A stretch of DNA of 64,000 nt from Rhizobacter sp964253025 (GCF_964253025.1 NZ_CAXUQC020000001.1:806001-870000), one strand, 5' to 3'. Shown: positions 24,638-33,514, counted from the first letter of the stretch. Notes: a model not told the origin generated them from the sequence alone. Program-made: numbers and translations.

Positions 24638-25558
24638 TCAACGGCCGGAGCCGAAGCGAGCCTCGGCCTGGCGGCGAAACTCCTTCGGCGTCATGCCCTT
24701 GATTTCGAGGAAGCGGCGGTTGAAGTTGGCCACGTTGTTGAAGCCGGCGTCGTAGCAGACGTTGGTGATGTACTGGTCGGTGTCCATCAGCAGCTGGCAG
24801 GCGCGGGTCACCCGCACGCGGTTGACGAAGTCGGTGAAGGTGTTGCCCGTCGCGCGGCGGAAGAAGCGGGAGAACTGGCTCTCGCTCATGCCGGCGCGCG
24901 CGCTTACCTCGGCCATCGACAACGGCGAACCGGCGTTCTCGGTGATGTAGTCGACGATGCTGCTCACGCGTGCCTGCGAGGGTTCGTCATCGAAGCTCTG
25001 CAGCGGCATGCTCGACAGCAGCCGGTAGTCGGTGCATTCGGCCAGCTCGCCCAGGCAGCTCAGGAATTCGGTGAACCGCCGCAGGCCCCGCGAGGCCTTG
25101 ATGCGCTCGAGCCGGCCGGCGGTGCGCTCGCTCATGCCGAAGAACTCGATGCCGTGCCGCGCGCGTTCGAGCAGCGGCAGCACATCGGCGAGTTCGCGCA
25201 ATTGCTCGGCCGCTCGGCGCAGCGGTTCATCATGGAACTGCAGCACCACGTCGCGCTCGGCGACGCCTTCGGCGGGCACGTCGCTCGAGATCCAGTTGTG
25301 CGGCAACCGCGGGCCGGTCAGCACCAGGTGGCCAGGTTCGAAATGGCCGATGTAGTCGCCCACGAAGGCCTTGCCTCGCGTGCGAACGATCAGGTGCAGC
25401 TCGTACTCGTCGTGGTAGTGCCAGCGCACGAGCGGGTTGGGGAAACCGTGCGACAGGCAGCGCACGGAGCCGAAGGTGCCTTCCGGCTCGTAGCCGAGGT
25501 CGGCGCCGCGCTGGAAGTCGCGTTCCAGTTCCGGAACACGGGCTCGGGTGAGGTTCAT
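24638..25558 (-). CDS. mtlR: AraC-family regulator of the polyol operon (MtlR-like)
   Basis: A 306-residue AraC/XylS regulator. The N-terminal half is a cupin-type sensor (RWHYHDEYELHLIVRTRGKA, FVGDYIGHFEPGHLVLTGPRLPHNW quoted in part), the C-terminal 100 residues the double helix-turn-helix: SPLSMAEVSARAGMSESQFSR, then YITNVCYDAGFNNVANFNRRF and GMTPKEFRR. It lies inside the operon, 52 bases after the dehydrogenase gene, as mtlR does near mtl genes in pseudomonads, so it most likely activates transcription at the mtlE promoter when polyol is present. The start is the Met opening NLTRARVPELERDF; earlier starts lack support. Confidence 0.88.
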   Translation of the reverse strand: MNLTRARVPELERDFQRGADLGYEPEGTFGSVRCLSHGFPNPLVRWHYHDEYELHLIVRTRGKAFVGDYIGHFEPGHLVLTGPRLPHNWISSDVPAEGVAERDVVLQFHDEPLRRAAEQLRELADVLPLLERARHGIEFFGMSERTAGRLERIKASRGLRRFTEFLSCLGELAECTDYRLLSSMPLQSFDDEPSQARVSSIVDYITENAGSPLSMAEVSARAGMSESQFSRFFRRATGNTFTDFVNRVRVTRACQLLMDTDQYITNVCYDAGFNNVANFNRRFLEIKGMTPKEFRRQAEARFGSGR

Positions 25559-25610
25559 GGGCGTCGTGTGGGATGCCGATGCAGGATCAGTGCGTTGGCG
25601 GCCGCTTGCA

Positions 25611-27023
25611 TCAGGTGGCGGCGCCGGCCGGCACATTATCCCGAACGAACGCCTGGGCGCGCTCGTGGGCCTTGCGCAGCGCCGTGATCAGGCGCCCGTC
25701 ACCCGCCAACGGACCCCAGAGCACCGGGTCACGGCCGAAGGCCTCGACCGGATCGGCCTGCGCAAAGATCGCGTGTGCGCGCGCCGCATCCATGCCCTGG
25801 TCCTGGTAGTCGAAGGGCAGCCGCCCTTCGTGCCAGCGGCGCAGGAACTCGAAGAACAGGGCGGGCAGCATCGCGGTGCTGTCAATGGAGGCGCCACGCG
25901 CCAGGCCGTCGGCGATCGTGGGCGCAATGAACCCCGGGATCTTGGCGAACCCGTCCATGGCCACGCGGGCGTTGGTGTCGCGCAGGTGAGGGTTGGAGAA
26001 GCGTTCCAGCACGACGTCGCGATAGGCGGCCAGGTCCACGGGATAGGGGCTCTGCCGCTGCGTGAGCGACGGGATCACATCGTGGGTCACGTAGTCATGC
26101 GCCATCTGGCGGATCGCGGGGTGCGCCACATCCTCATGGATGAACTCGCGCCCGATGAGCGTGCCGGCCCACGCGAAGCAGCTGTGGCTCGCGTTCAAGA
26201 TGCGGATCTTCGCCTCCTCGTGAGGCACCACGCTCGTCACCATCTCGGCGCCGACCCGCTCCCACGCCGGTCGGCCGTTCGCGAAGTCGTCCTCGATCAC
26301 CCACTGGATGAAGGACTCGGCCATCAGCGCCGCCGGGTCGTCCTCGCCGGTGGCGGCAAGGACACGCTGCTGCACGTCAGGGGAGGGCCGCGGCGTGATG
26401 CGGTCGACCATGCTGCTCGGGCAGGTCGTGTGCGCCTGCACCCAGTCGATGAGCGCGCGCTCGCCCCGGCGTTCGAGGAAGTCGAGGAAGCCGGCCCGGA
26501 ACCGCTCGCCGTTGTGGCGCAGGTTGTCGCAGTTGAGCAGGGTGACCGCGCCGGCGCCAGCCAGACGCCGCGCGTCAAGGATGGCCGCCAGGGCGCCGTA
26601 GATGGTGCAGCGGGTCGTGCCTGCCAGGTCGGAGGCCAGGTCGGGATACCGGGTGTCCAGCCGGTCGTGCTCGTCCAGGTAGTAGCCCGCCTCGGTGACG
26701 GTGAACGAGATGATGCGCGTCGCCTCGGCGGCCCCTTCGGCCACCAGGCCGGACAACTGCGCGTCGTGCGGAATCACCTGCCGGATCGCGCGGATGCGTT
26801 CCCAATGGCGCAGGCCGCCAGGGGTGACCGTCTCCAGCGTGTAGGCACCGCCTTGGCGCTCCAATGCGGCCAGCGTCTCGGCCATGTCGGGGCGCAGGTT
26901 GCCGCCCTTGAGGATCCACCCGGTATCGCCTCCGTCGATCAGACGCTGGAGGTAGACCGCCTGGTGGGCGCGGTGGAAGGCGCCGAGGCCGAGGTGAAGG
27001 ATGACGAGCGGCGAGGAAATCAT
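25611..27023 (-). CDS. dalD: D-arabinitol 4-dehydrogenase / mannitol dehydrogenase family
   Basis: A 470-residue polyol-specific long-chain dehydrogenase, NAD-dependent and zinc-independent. The N-terminal Rossmann entry is LGLGAFHRAHQA (11-22) and the catalytic signature K-x4-N-x2-H is Lys272, Asn277, His280 (AKIRILNASHS). From recollection of the family, TTCPSSMVDRITPRP (199-213) and PYEEAKIRILNxSHS-like sequence fit Klebsiella DalD (D-arabinitol to D-xylulose) better than fungal or pseudomonad mannitol dehydrogenases, but family members often oxidise mannitol to fructose too. The next gene but one is a fructokinase-like enzyme, which favours a hexitol substrate in vivo. It starts 9 bases after mtlK. 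Which polyol is preferred cannot be decided from sequence alone. Confidence 0.88.
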   Translation of the reverse strand: MISSPLVILHLGLGAFHRAHQAVYLQRLIDGGDTGWILKGGNLRPDMAETLAALERQGGAYTLETVTPGGLRHWERIRAIRQVIPHDAQLSGLVAEGAAEATRIISFTVTEAGYYLDEHDRLDTRYPDLASDLAGTTRCTIYGALAAILDARRLAGAGAVTLLNCDNLRHNGERFRAGFLDFLERRGERALIDWVQAHTTCPSSMVDRITPRPSPDVQQRVLAATGEDDPAALMAESFIQWVIEDDFANGRPAWERVGAEMVTSVVPHEEAKIRILNASHSCFAWAGTLIGREFIHEDVAHPAIRQMAHDYVTHDVIPSLTQRQSPYPVDLAAYRDVVLERFSNPHLRDTNARVAMDGFAKIPGFIAPTIADGLARGASIDSTAMLPALFFEFLRRWHEGRLPFDYQDQGMDAARAHAIFAQADPVEAFGRDPVLWGPLAGDGRLITALRKAHERAQAFVRDNVPAGAAT

Positions 27024-27032
27024 GTCAGCGAA

Positions 27033-28085
27033 TCAGGCAAGGGCGGGTTCGGTGGGCTGGACCATCAGGCGGCCCTGGGGATCGAAGACGTGCAGGCCCT
27101 CGCCGCTGAAGGCCAGGCCCACGGCCTCGCCCGGCTTCAAGCTGCTGCGCTCGCTCTGGCGGGCGACGAGCAGGGAATCGCGGCCCACGCGGGCGTGGAT
27201 CAGGGTGTCGGCGCCGAGCGACTCCACCAGTTCCACCTGCGCGGGGATGCCCTGTCCGGCCGGCAGCACGGAGACGCCCTCGGGCCGCACGCCCACGCTG
27301 CCATCCAGCGGCAGGGCCCGGCCGGCGACGCGCGACAGCTCCGGCACGGCGGCGACCGGCAGCACGTTCATCTGCGGCGTGCCGATGAACTGGGCGACGA
27401 ACTGGTTGGCCGGCCGGTCATAGAGTTCCAGCGGCGTGCCGACCTGCTCGATGCGGCCGTCCCGCAGCACCACCACGCGGTCGGCCAGCGTCATGGCCTC
27501 GACCTGGTCGTGCGTCACGTAGATGGTCGTGGCACCGAGGTCGCGGTGCAGCTTGGCGATCTCCACCCGGGTCTGCCCGCGCAGCGCGGCATCCAGGTTC
27601 GACAGCGGTTCATCGAACAGGAACACCTTGGGGGCACGCACGATCGCGCGGCCGATGGCGACCCGCTGGCGCTGGCCGCCCGACAGCTCCTTCGGCGTGC
27701 GCTCCAGGTAGTTCGTCAGGTTCAGGATGGCGGCCGCGCGCTCGACCTTCTGGCGGATCACCGCCTTGTCGACCCGCGCCAGCTTGAGCGCGAACGACAT
27801 GTTGTCGAACACGCTCATGTGCGGGTACAGCGCGTACGACTGGAACACCATGGCCAGGTCCCGCTTGGCCGAGGGCAGCTCGGTGATGTCCCGGCCGTCG
27901 AGCTCGATCGAACCCTCGGTGGTGGTCTCCAGACCCGCGATCAGCCGCAGCAGCGTCGACTTGCCGCAGCCCGAGGGCCCGACGAAGACGACGAACTCGC
28001 CCTGGTTGATCGACAGGTCGATGCCCTGGATGGTGCGAATGGACCCGAAGGCCTTCACGATGCCGTTGAGTTTCAGGTAAGACAT
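27033..28085 (-). CDS. mtlK: Polyol ABC transporter ATP-binding protein (UgpC/MalK type)
   Basis: A 350-residue ATPase that powers the MtlEFG importer. Walker A is GPSGCGKST (36-44), the Q-loop is Gln82, the signature LSGGQ is at 134-138, Walker B FLFDEP at 155-160, and the switch His is 192. After residue 235 comes the OB-type regulatory domain (FIGTPQMNVLPV, VGVRPEGVSVLP), which marks it as a CUT1-family sugar ATPase as in MalK, UgpC, SmoK and MtlK. It lies between the two permease genes and the dehydrogenase gene with gaps of 17 and 9 bases. The frame is open far upstream but only this ATG fits the family's N terminus. Confidence 0.94.
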   Translation of the reverse strand: MSYLKLNGIVKAFGSIRTIQGIDLSINQGEFVVFVGPSGCGKSTLLRLIAGLETTTEGSIELDGRDITELPSAKRDLAMVFQSYALYPHMSVFDNMSFALKLARVDKAVIRQKVERAAAILNLTNYLERTPKELSGGQRQRVAIGRAIVRAPKVFLFDEPLSNLDAALRGQTRVEIAKLHRDLGATTIYVTHDQVEAMTLADRVVVLRDGRIEQVGTPLELYDRPANQFVAQFIGTPQMNVLPVAAVPELSRVAGRALPLDGSVGVRPEGVSVLPAGQGIPAQVELVESLGADTLIHARVGRDSLLVARQSERSSLKPGEAVGLAFSGEGLHVFDPQGRLMVQPTEPALA

Positions 28086-28102
28086 GGCAAGCTCTTTCGC
28101 GG

Positions 28103-28921
28103 TTACTTGACGGCGCCGAAGGTCAGCCCTTGCACGAGCTGCTTCTGGCTGAACCAGCCGAACACGATGATCGGGGCGATGGCCAGCAGGGACGCTGCCG
28201 ACAACTTGGCCCAGAACAGGCCCTCGGGACTGGCGTAGGAGGCGATCAGCGCAGCCAGCGTGCCGGCACCGGCGGACGTGAGGTTGAGCGACCAGAACGC
28301 CTCGTTCCACGCGAGCACCAGGCACAACAGGCCGGTGGAGGCGATGCCGCCGCGGGTGAGCGGCAGCACGACGTGCGTGAACTCGGTCCGCACCGTCGCT
28401 CCGTCGAGCCGCACGGCCTCGAGGATGTCGTTCGGCACCTCGCGGAAGGCGCTGTAGAGCATCCACACCATGATCGGCAGGTTCGACAGCGTGAAGACGA
28501 TGATCAGGCTCCACAGCGAATCGAGCATGCCGGTGGTCTGGGCCATCACGTACACCGGAACCAGTGCACCCACGGCCGGCATCATCTTGGTCGACAGCAT
28601 CCACATGAGGATGTCGCGGGTACGCGGCGTGCGGAAGAACGCCATGGCGTAGGCCGCGGGCACGGCGATCAACAGGCCGAGCACGGTGGAGGCCACGCTC
28701 GTGATCAGCGAGTTGCGGGCATACAGCGCGTAGTCGCTTCGGTCGTTCACTTCGGCGAAGGTGTCGAGCGTGGGCGTGAAGAACAGCTCCGGCGGCACCG
28801 CGATCGCCTGCATCTCCGTCTTGAAGGCGGTCAGGCCGAGCCACAGCAGCGGGAAGAACAGGAGCAGCGCGGCCGACCAGGCGGCCACGGTACGCACGAT
28901 GGGAAAAGGCATGGGCTTCAT
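28103..28921 (-). CDS. mtlG: Polyol ABC transporter permease (MtlG)
   Basis: A 272-residue inner-membrane permease with six predicted helices. The EAA loop, the contact site for the ATPase, reads EAVRLDGATVRTEFTHVVLPL, in the usual place about 100 residues from the C terminus (quoted in part: EAVRLDGA and VVLPL). TAFKTEMQAIAVPPELFFTP in the first periplasmic stretch and SLNLTSA in the last helices are typical of the CUT1 G-type subunits of sorbitol/mannitol importers. It pairs with the F subunit encoded 8 bases upstream. Confidence 0.93.
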   Translation of the reverse strand: MKPMPFPIVRTVAAWSAALLLFFPLLWLGLTAFKTEMQAIAVPPELFFTPTLDTFAEVNDRSDYALYARNSLITSVASTVLGLLIAVPAAYAMAFFRTPRTRDILMWMLSTKMMPAVGALVPVYVMAQTTGMLDSLWSLIIVFTLSNLPIMVWMLYSAFREVPNDILEAVRLDGATVRTEFTHVVLPLTRGGIASTGLLCLVLAWNEAFWSLNLTSAGAGTLAALIASYASPEGLFWAKLSAASLLAIAPIIVFGWFSQKQLVQGLTFGAVK

Positions 28922-28929
28922 GGCTGCGC

Positions 28930-29886
28930 TCAATCGAGGTTCTTGCCGACCATGCGGATGAGGAACACCGCGGCGATGTTGGCCAGCACGACGGCCAGCA
29001 AGGCCCCGGCGGAGGCCACGCCCACGTCGAAGTTCATCAGCGCCTGCTTGTAGATGAGGAAGGCCAGGTTCGTGCTCTCGTTGCCCGGGCCGCCCGCCGT
29101 GGTGGTGAAGATCTCGGCGAAGACGCTCATCAGGAAGATCATCTCGATCATCACCACGACGGCAATGGCGCGGCCGAGGTGCGGCAGCACCAGGTAGCGG
29201 AACTGGTGCCAGCCGTTGGCGCCGTCCATGCGGGCTGCTTCCATCTGTTCGCGGTCCAGCGACTGCAGCGAGGTGATGAAGATGAGGCAGGCGAAGGGCA
29301 GCCACTGCCAGGACAGCATGATCACCACCGAGGCGAGCGGCAGCTCGCTCATCCAGTCGATGGGCTGCAGCCCGAAGAAGGTCCAGACGTGCGCCAGCAC
29401 GCCGTAGATCGGGTTCATCATCATGTGCTTCCACAGCAGCGCATTGACCGTGGGCATGACGAAGAAGGGCGAGATGAGCAGCACGCGCACGATGCCGCGG
29501 CCCGGGAAGGGCTCGTTCACCAACAGCGCGAGCCCGACGCCGAGCACCACCGTGATGGCGATCACCGAGCCGAGCAGCTGCAGCGTGTGCGTGACCGACG
29601 GCCAGAAGTCCGGGTCAGTGATGAAGTAGGTGTAGTTCTCGAGGCCGACGAAGCCGTGCTCGCCCGGCTGCATCAGGTTGTAGCGGATGAGCGAGAACCA
29701 CACCGTCATCACGAGCGGCACGATCATCCAGAGCAGCAGCGAGACGACGGCCGGCGCCATCAGCATCCGGGGCACGAAGCGGCTGACGCGGCGCGGAGCC
29801 GCGGGCTGCTTCAAGGGGGCGCCCGCCTCACCCCGCGGCGTCGCGGAGGACAGGCTTTGCGCGTCGGGGGCGAGGGTGGCGGTCAT
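28930..29886 (-). CDS. mtlF: Polyol ABC transporter permease (MtlF)
   Basis: A 318-residue permease with a hydrophilic N-terminal extension of about 38 residues and six helices. LLWMIVPLVMTVWFSLIRYNLM forms helix 1 (quoted in part), FVGLENYTYFITDPDFW is the usual CUT1 motif after it, and the EAA loop is EAARMDGANGWHQFRYLVLPHL (EAARMDGAN, LVLPHL). It starts 4 bases after the mtlE stop. Together with MtlG it forms the channel for the polyol delivered by MtlE. Confidence 0.93.
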   Translation of the reverse strand: MTATLAPDAQSLSSATPRGEAGAPLKQPAAPRRVSRFVPRMLMAPAVVSLLLWMIVPLVMTVWFSLIRYNLMQPGEHGFVGLENYTYFITDPDFWPSVTHTLQLLGSVIAITVVLGVGLALLVNEPFPGRGIVRVLLISPFFVMPTVNALLWKHMMMNPIYGVLAHVWTFFGLQPIDWMSELPLASVVIMLSWQWLPFACLIFITSLQSLDREQMEAARMDGANGWHQFRYLVLPHLGRAIAVVVMIEMIFLMSVFAEIFTTTAGGPGNESTNLAFLIYKQALMNFDVGVASAGALLAVVLANIAAVFLIRMVGKNLD

Positions 29887-29890
29887 GGCA

Positions 29891-31198
29891 TCACTTGCGG
29901 TAGTAGCCGCCCTTGGTCATCTCGCGCAGGGCGGCGGCCTGGGCGGTCTTGAGCGCCTGGTCCACGGTGACCTTGCCGGCGAGTGCCGCGCTCATCTGCT
30001 GGCCGACCGCGATGCCGATGGCCTGGAACTCCGGAATGGCTGCGTACTGCACGCCGGTGTAGGGCGACTTGGGCAGCGTGCTGTCGTTCGCGTTGGCCGT
30101 GGCCATGGCCCTCTGCTCCTCGACCGCAAAGTGGGCCACCTTCTTGAACTCCGGGTTCTCATAGGTCGACTTGCGGGTGCCGGTGGGAACGGCGTGCCAG
30201 CCGGCCTCCTTGGCCACGAGGTTCACGTACTCGGTCGACGTGGCCCAGGTGATGAACTTCTGCGCGGCCTCGGCCTGCTTGCTCGACGCCGGGATGGCGA
30301 GGTTCCACGACCAGAGCCAGTTCGCTCCCTTGGGCGTGACCGCGGTCGGGGCCTGGGCGAAGGCCACCTTGTCGGCCACCTTCGACTGCTTCGGGTCGCT
30401 GACGAAGGAGGCGGCGATGGTGGCGTCGATCCACACCCCGCAGCGGCCTTCGTTGAAGAGTGCCAGGTTCTCGTTGAAGCTGTTCGACGACGCACCGGGC
30501 GGGCCGTACTTCTTCATCAGGTCGACGTACAGGCCGATGGCGTCGCGCCAGGGCTTCGTGTCGAGCTGGGGCTTCCACGCCATGTCGAACCACTGGCCGC
30601 CATGGGTGTTGACCATCGTGGTCAGCAAGGCCATGTTGTCGCCCCAGCCCGGCTTGCCGCGCAGGCACAGGCCGTACACGCCTCGGGCGGGGTCGTGCAG
30701 CTTGGCGACGATGTCGGACATCTGTGCCCAGGTCGGGTTGGGCGGCATCGTCAGGCCCTTTTCCTTCACCAGGTCGGCGCGGTACATCGTCATCGAGCTT
30801 TCGCCGTAGAAGGGCGCGGCGTAGAGCTTGCCTTCGTGGGACAGGCCGTTGCGGATGGACGGCAGCAGGTCGTCCACCGCATAGGACGCAGGCGTGGCGA
30901 TCGGCTTGAGCCAGCCCTTGCGCGCCCAGATCGGCGCTTCGTAGAGGCCGATCGTCATCACGTCGAACTGGCCCCCGCGCGTGGCGATGTCGGTGGTTAC
31001 CCGCTGGCGCAGCACGCCTTCCTCGAGCGTCACCCACTTGACCTTGATGTCGGGGTTGGCCTGCTCGAAGACCTTGGTGTGCTTCTGCATCTCGATCATG
31101 TGGCCGTTGTTCACGGTCGCGATGACGAGATCGGCGGCCCAGGTCGCCGAGCCGGCGAGCAGGGACAGACCCAGGGTGATAGCGCGTGGCAGCGTCAT
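29891..31198 (-). CDS. mtlE: Polyol ABC transporter substrate-binding protein (MtlE)
   Basis: A 435-residue periplasmic binding protein. Signal peptide residues 1-21 end in ATWA. The mature part is a CUT1 solute-binding fold: ADLVIATVNNGHMIEMQKHT opens it, then WVTLEEGVLRQRVTTDIA, GQFDVMTIGLYEAPIWARKG, YGESSMTMYR and LWSWNLAIPASSKQ, all strongly reminiscent of mannitol/sorbitol-binding SmoE/MtlE. It delivers mannitol, sorbitol or arabinitol to the MtlFG channel. First gene of the operon; GAGGAGAGAACGTC precedes the ATG. The 168-base gap upstream must hold the AraC-dependent promoter; no good -35 box is visible, as expected for an activator-dependent promoter. Confidence 0.94.
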   Translation of the reverse strand: MTLPRAITLGLSLLAGSATWAADLVIATVNNGHMIEMQKHTKVFEQANPDIKVKWVTLEEGVLRQRVTTDIATRGGQFDVMTIGLYEAPIWARKGWLKPIATPASYAVDDLLPSIRNGLSHEGKLYAAPFYGESSMTMYRADLVKEKGLTMPPNPTWAQMSDIVAKLHDPARGVYGLCLRGKPGWGDNMALLTTMVNTHGGQWFDMAWKPQLDTKPWRDAIGLYVDLMKKYGPPGASSNSFNENLALFNEGRCGVWIDATIAASFVSDPKQSKVADKVAFAQAPTAVTPKGANWLWSWNLAIPASSKQAEAAQKFITWATSTEYVNLVAKEAGWHAVPTGTRKSTYENPEFKKVAHFAVEEQRAMATANANDSTLPKSPYTGVQYAAIPEFQAIGIAVGQQMSAALAGKVTVDQALKTAQAAALREMTKGGYYRK

Positions 31199-31366
31199 GA
31201 CGTTCTCTCCTCGTTGTTGGAAATGGTCCGCAGGCGGGACGACCTCACTGGCCGAGAAGATAAACGGGCGGTGTTGCCTTCCCTGGTACGGGTGGAGCGG
31301 GTCCAGATACTTTCTTGCGCTGAACCCCCGGGGTTTGCCCGAGGGAACAGTTGCCGCGTATCGGAA

Positions 31367-31858
31367 TCAGGCGAGGGCGACCGCCTCCAGCGGCACGTCG
31401 CACAGGCGGGCGATGGCCTGCACGGCCAGCGCATGGTCCTCTCGCTCCGGCAGGCCGGACACGGTGACGACGCCCACCACGCCGCTGCCGGCCACGCGCA
31501 ACGGCACGGCGCCGCCATGGCTGCAGTAGTCGCGGGTGGGCAGGCCCATCATGGCTTCGAGGCTCTGGCCGTCGCGTGCGAGTTCGCGTCCCACGCGGTA
31601 GGAGCTGCGGTGCATGAGCTCCACGGTGTTGCGCTTGCGACGGGCCCAGTCGGCATTGGCGGGCGGCGCCCCGGCCATCGCATGGAAGAAGACGGTCTCG
31701 CCGCCCAGCCGCACTTCCACGGTGATGGGCGCCCCTTGGGCCTCGGCGAGCGTGCGCAGCGCACTGCCGAGCGCCCACGCGGTATCGGCGTCGAAGCTGG
31801 GAAATTGAAGGCGCTGCTCTTGGAGGGCGAGTCGGTCGAGGTCGGTCGGGTGGGTCAC
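31367..31858 (-). CDS. UPF0303 family protein (heme-degrading-domain/GlcG-like fold)
   Basis: A 163-residue protein matching the UPF0303 family, whose fold resembles HbpS/GlcG heme-degrading-domain proteins and yeast Ybr137w. FDADTAWALGSALRTLAE, VEVRLGGETVFFHAMAG, RRKRNTVELMHRSSYRVGRE and LPTRDYCSHGGAVPLRVAGSG are family blocks. The biochemical role is not settled; members are often found in sugar and polyol clusters. No ATG fits the family N terminus: the start is a GTG with AGGA eight bases upstream. It lies 38 bases after the AGE epimerase gene and upstream of mtlE, so it may bridge the two parts of the island. Confidence 0.82.
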   Translation of the reverse strand: MTHPTDLDRLALQEQRLQFPSFDADTAWALGSALRTLAEAQGAPITVEVRLGGETVFFHAMAGAPPANADWARRKRNTVELMHRSSYRVGRELARDGQSLEAMMGLPTRDYCSHGGAVPLRVAGSGVVGVVTVSGLPEREDHALAVQAIARLCDVPLEAVALA

Positions 31859-31896
31859 GGTGATTCCTGGGTCAGGAGGGGAGGAGTGGCGCCCGG

Positions 31897-33093
31897 TCAG
31901 GCGCCGAGGGCGCGCAGCACGTCGTGGCAGGCGCCCATGGTGTGGTAGTCGGTCTTGCCGGCGGGGCTCTTCTCGTCGCTGTAGGCACGGTTGTCCGGCG
32001 TGAGGATGCGGTACCAGGCGCCGTGCGTGTGGTCGATCATGTGCGCCCAGCTGTAGGCCCAGATGCGGTCGTACCACGCCCACCATTGCGGCTCGCCGGT
32101 ACGCACCGCCAGCAGGGCGGCCGCCGCAAAGCTTTCGGCCTGCACCCAGAAGTACTTGTCGGCATCGCACACGCTGCCGTCGGGCGCGAAGCCGTACACG
32201 AGGCCGCCGTGGGTGCCGTCCCAGCCGTGCCGCATCGCGGTCTCGAAGAAGTGCCGGGCGCGTTGCAGCAGCCAGGCCGGGCGTTCCCCTTCGGGCAGGT
32301 GGGCTTCGAGCTGCAGCAGGAGCTTGGTCCATTCGGTCAGGTGGCCGGTCTGGAATCCCCAGGGGCGGAAGATGTTCGTCTTGTCGTGCCGGTTGTAGTC
32401 CCAGTCGACCTGCCAGTCCGGGCCGTAGTGTTCCCACACCAGCCCGTTGGCGAGCGCGGCCTGTCGGCCCGTGATGGCGTCGGCCAGCTGCAGGGCGCGG
32501 TCGAGGTAGGCCCGGTCGCCGGTGGCGTCGAACGCGGCCATCAAGGCCTCGCAGCCGTGCATGTTGGCGTTCTGCCCGCGGTAGGGGCTGAGCTCCCAGT
32601 CGGGGGTGGCCTCGTCGGCATAGAGGCCGGCACCGGGCTCCCAGAAGCGCTCGTTCATCAAGTCCCAGGCCTCGGTCAGGCCGTCGCCTGCCTCGGCGAC
32701 GCCGGCCTTCAGGGCATGGGCGTGGGCCAGCACCACGAAGGCCTGGCCATAGCAATGCCGCGTGGCGTCCTGGACCGTGGATCGGCCCTCGTGCCAGTCG
32801 ACCTGCCACGCGTAGCCGCCCTCCGGCTGGGCGTGTGCATCACGCAGGAAAGCCAGGCCGTGCCGCACGGCCGCGAGGTCGCTCGAACGGCCGAAGCGGC
32901 GTGCCGCCGTCGCGTGGTTGAAGACGAAGCGGCAGCTGCTGACGAGGTGGCGTGTCCGCCGGTCGTACACCGAGCCGTCGTCCTTGAAGAAGTGGAAGAA
33001 GCCGCCGCTCGGGTCGAGCGCCCGGCCCTCGTAGAAGGCGAGCGTCTGCTCGATGTGGGCAAGCAGGAAATCGGGGCTGCGGAAGTCAGGCAT
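31897..33093 (-). CDS. AGE-family sugar epimerase/isomerase (mannose isomerase-like)
   Basis: A 398-residue (alpha/alpha)6-barrel enzyme of the N-acylglucosamine 2-epimerase family. GGFFHFFKDDGSVYDRRTRHL and SSCRFVFNHATAARRFG near the N terminus, PYRGQNANMHGCEALMAAFD in the middle, NIFRPWGFQTGHLTEWTKLL and KTDYHTMGACHDVL near the end give the His/Arg/Glu cleft. The pattern is closer to D-mannose isomerase/YihS than to renin-binding epimerases; it would interconvert mannose or a related aldose with fructose, feeding the kinase of the neighbouring operon. There is no signal peptide. The start Met opens PDFRSPDFLLAHIEQ; longer frames lack support. It is first in its own short operon with the UPF0303 gene. 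Confidence 0.86.
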   Translation of the reverse strand: MPDFRSPDFLLAHIEQTLAFYEGRALDPSGGFFHFFKDDGSVYDRRTRHLVSSCRFVFNHATAARRFGRSSDLAAVRHGLAFLRDAHAQPEGGYAWQVDWHEGRSTVQDATRHCYGQAFVVLAHAHALKAGVAEAGDGLTEAWDLMNERFWEPGAGLYADEATPDWELSPYRGQNANMHGCEALMAAFDATGDRAYLDRALQLADAITGRQAALANGLVWEHYGPDWQVDWDYNRHDKTNIFRPWGFQTGHLTEWTKLLLQLEAHLPEGERPAWLLQRARHFFETAMRHGWDGTHGGLVYGFAPDGSVCDADKYFWVQAESFAAAALLAVRTGEPQWWAWYDRIWAYSWAHMIDHTHGAWYRILTPDNRAYSDEKSPAGKTDYHTMGACHDVLRALGA

Positions 33094-33514
33094 GGGCCGG
33101 CGAAGGTGCGACGAGGCTGCGTAGCATAGCGGCGCGCGATGACGGCACCAACTCCGTGAGTGCATGCTGCGCGGCGGTGCGCGATGCGGCGGAGCCGCCG
33201 GTCTCGCTCGTGCATGGGGCCGGTTCCAATGTTGGTTTCGGGCCGCCGAGGAGAGGACGCTGAATGCGGCGCGACCGGTGGGGGTGCGAGCGGGTGATGC
33301 GGCAAGAGATCAGGACGAGCTGACTTCATCCGGAGCGCCATGCGAACGGCGTTGTCAAGTGAACATTTCGCTGTCAGGGTGTCGGCGGGGCCTTCGACTG
33401 TCCACACGGCCCGTGGACAGACATGTGAACAACTTGGTGAAGAACCTCCACAGGCCGCGTCGGCATTGGGTTTGCGTTGGATTGCCCAAGGATGAGGCAG
33501 GCGGGGGAATTCCC
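33094..33514. other. Intergenic region upstream of the AGE gene
   Basis: This 421-base gap holds no convincing gene. It is less GC-rich than its surroundings between 33340 and 33450 and contains a perfect 7-bp inverted repeat at 33399-33419 (listed separately). It lies upstream of the AGE-UPF0303 genes and downstream of the SMC-like ATPase gene, both on the minus strand, so it should hold the AGE promoter. Confidence 0.5.
33399..33419. promoter_or_regulatory. Perfect 7-bp inverted repeat, candidate operator
   Basis: TGTCCAC and GTGGACA flank a 7-base spacer about 305 bases upstream of the AGE epimerase start. The spacing suits a dimeric regulator. Distance to the gene is large; a hairpin after the ATPase gene is the alternative reading. 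Confidence 0.35.

Noticed and set aside
25548..28238. A long plus-strand frame opposite the dehydrogenase and the ABC ATPase
   Set aside because: It is a GC-rich shadow of the opposite strand's codon pattern; the minus-strand products are clear family members.
27033..28844. A longer version of the ABC ATPase with an N-terminal extension of about 250 codons
   Set aside because: The extension overlaps the permease gene in another frame. The family N terminus begins exactly at the ATG used.
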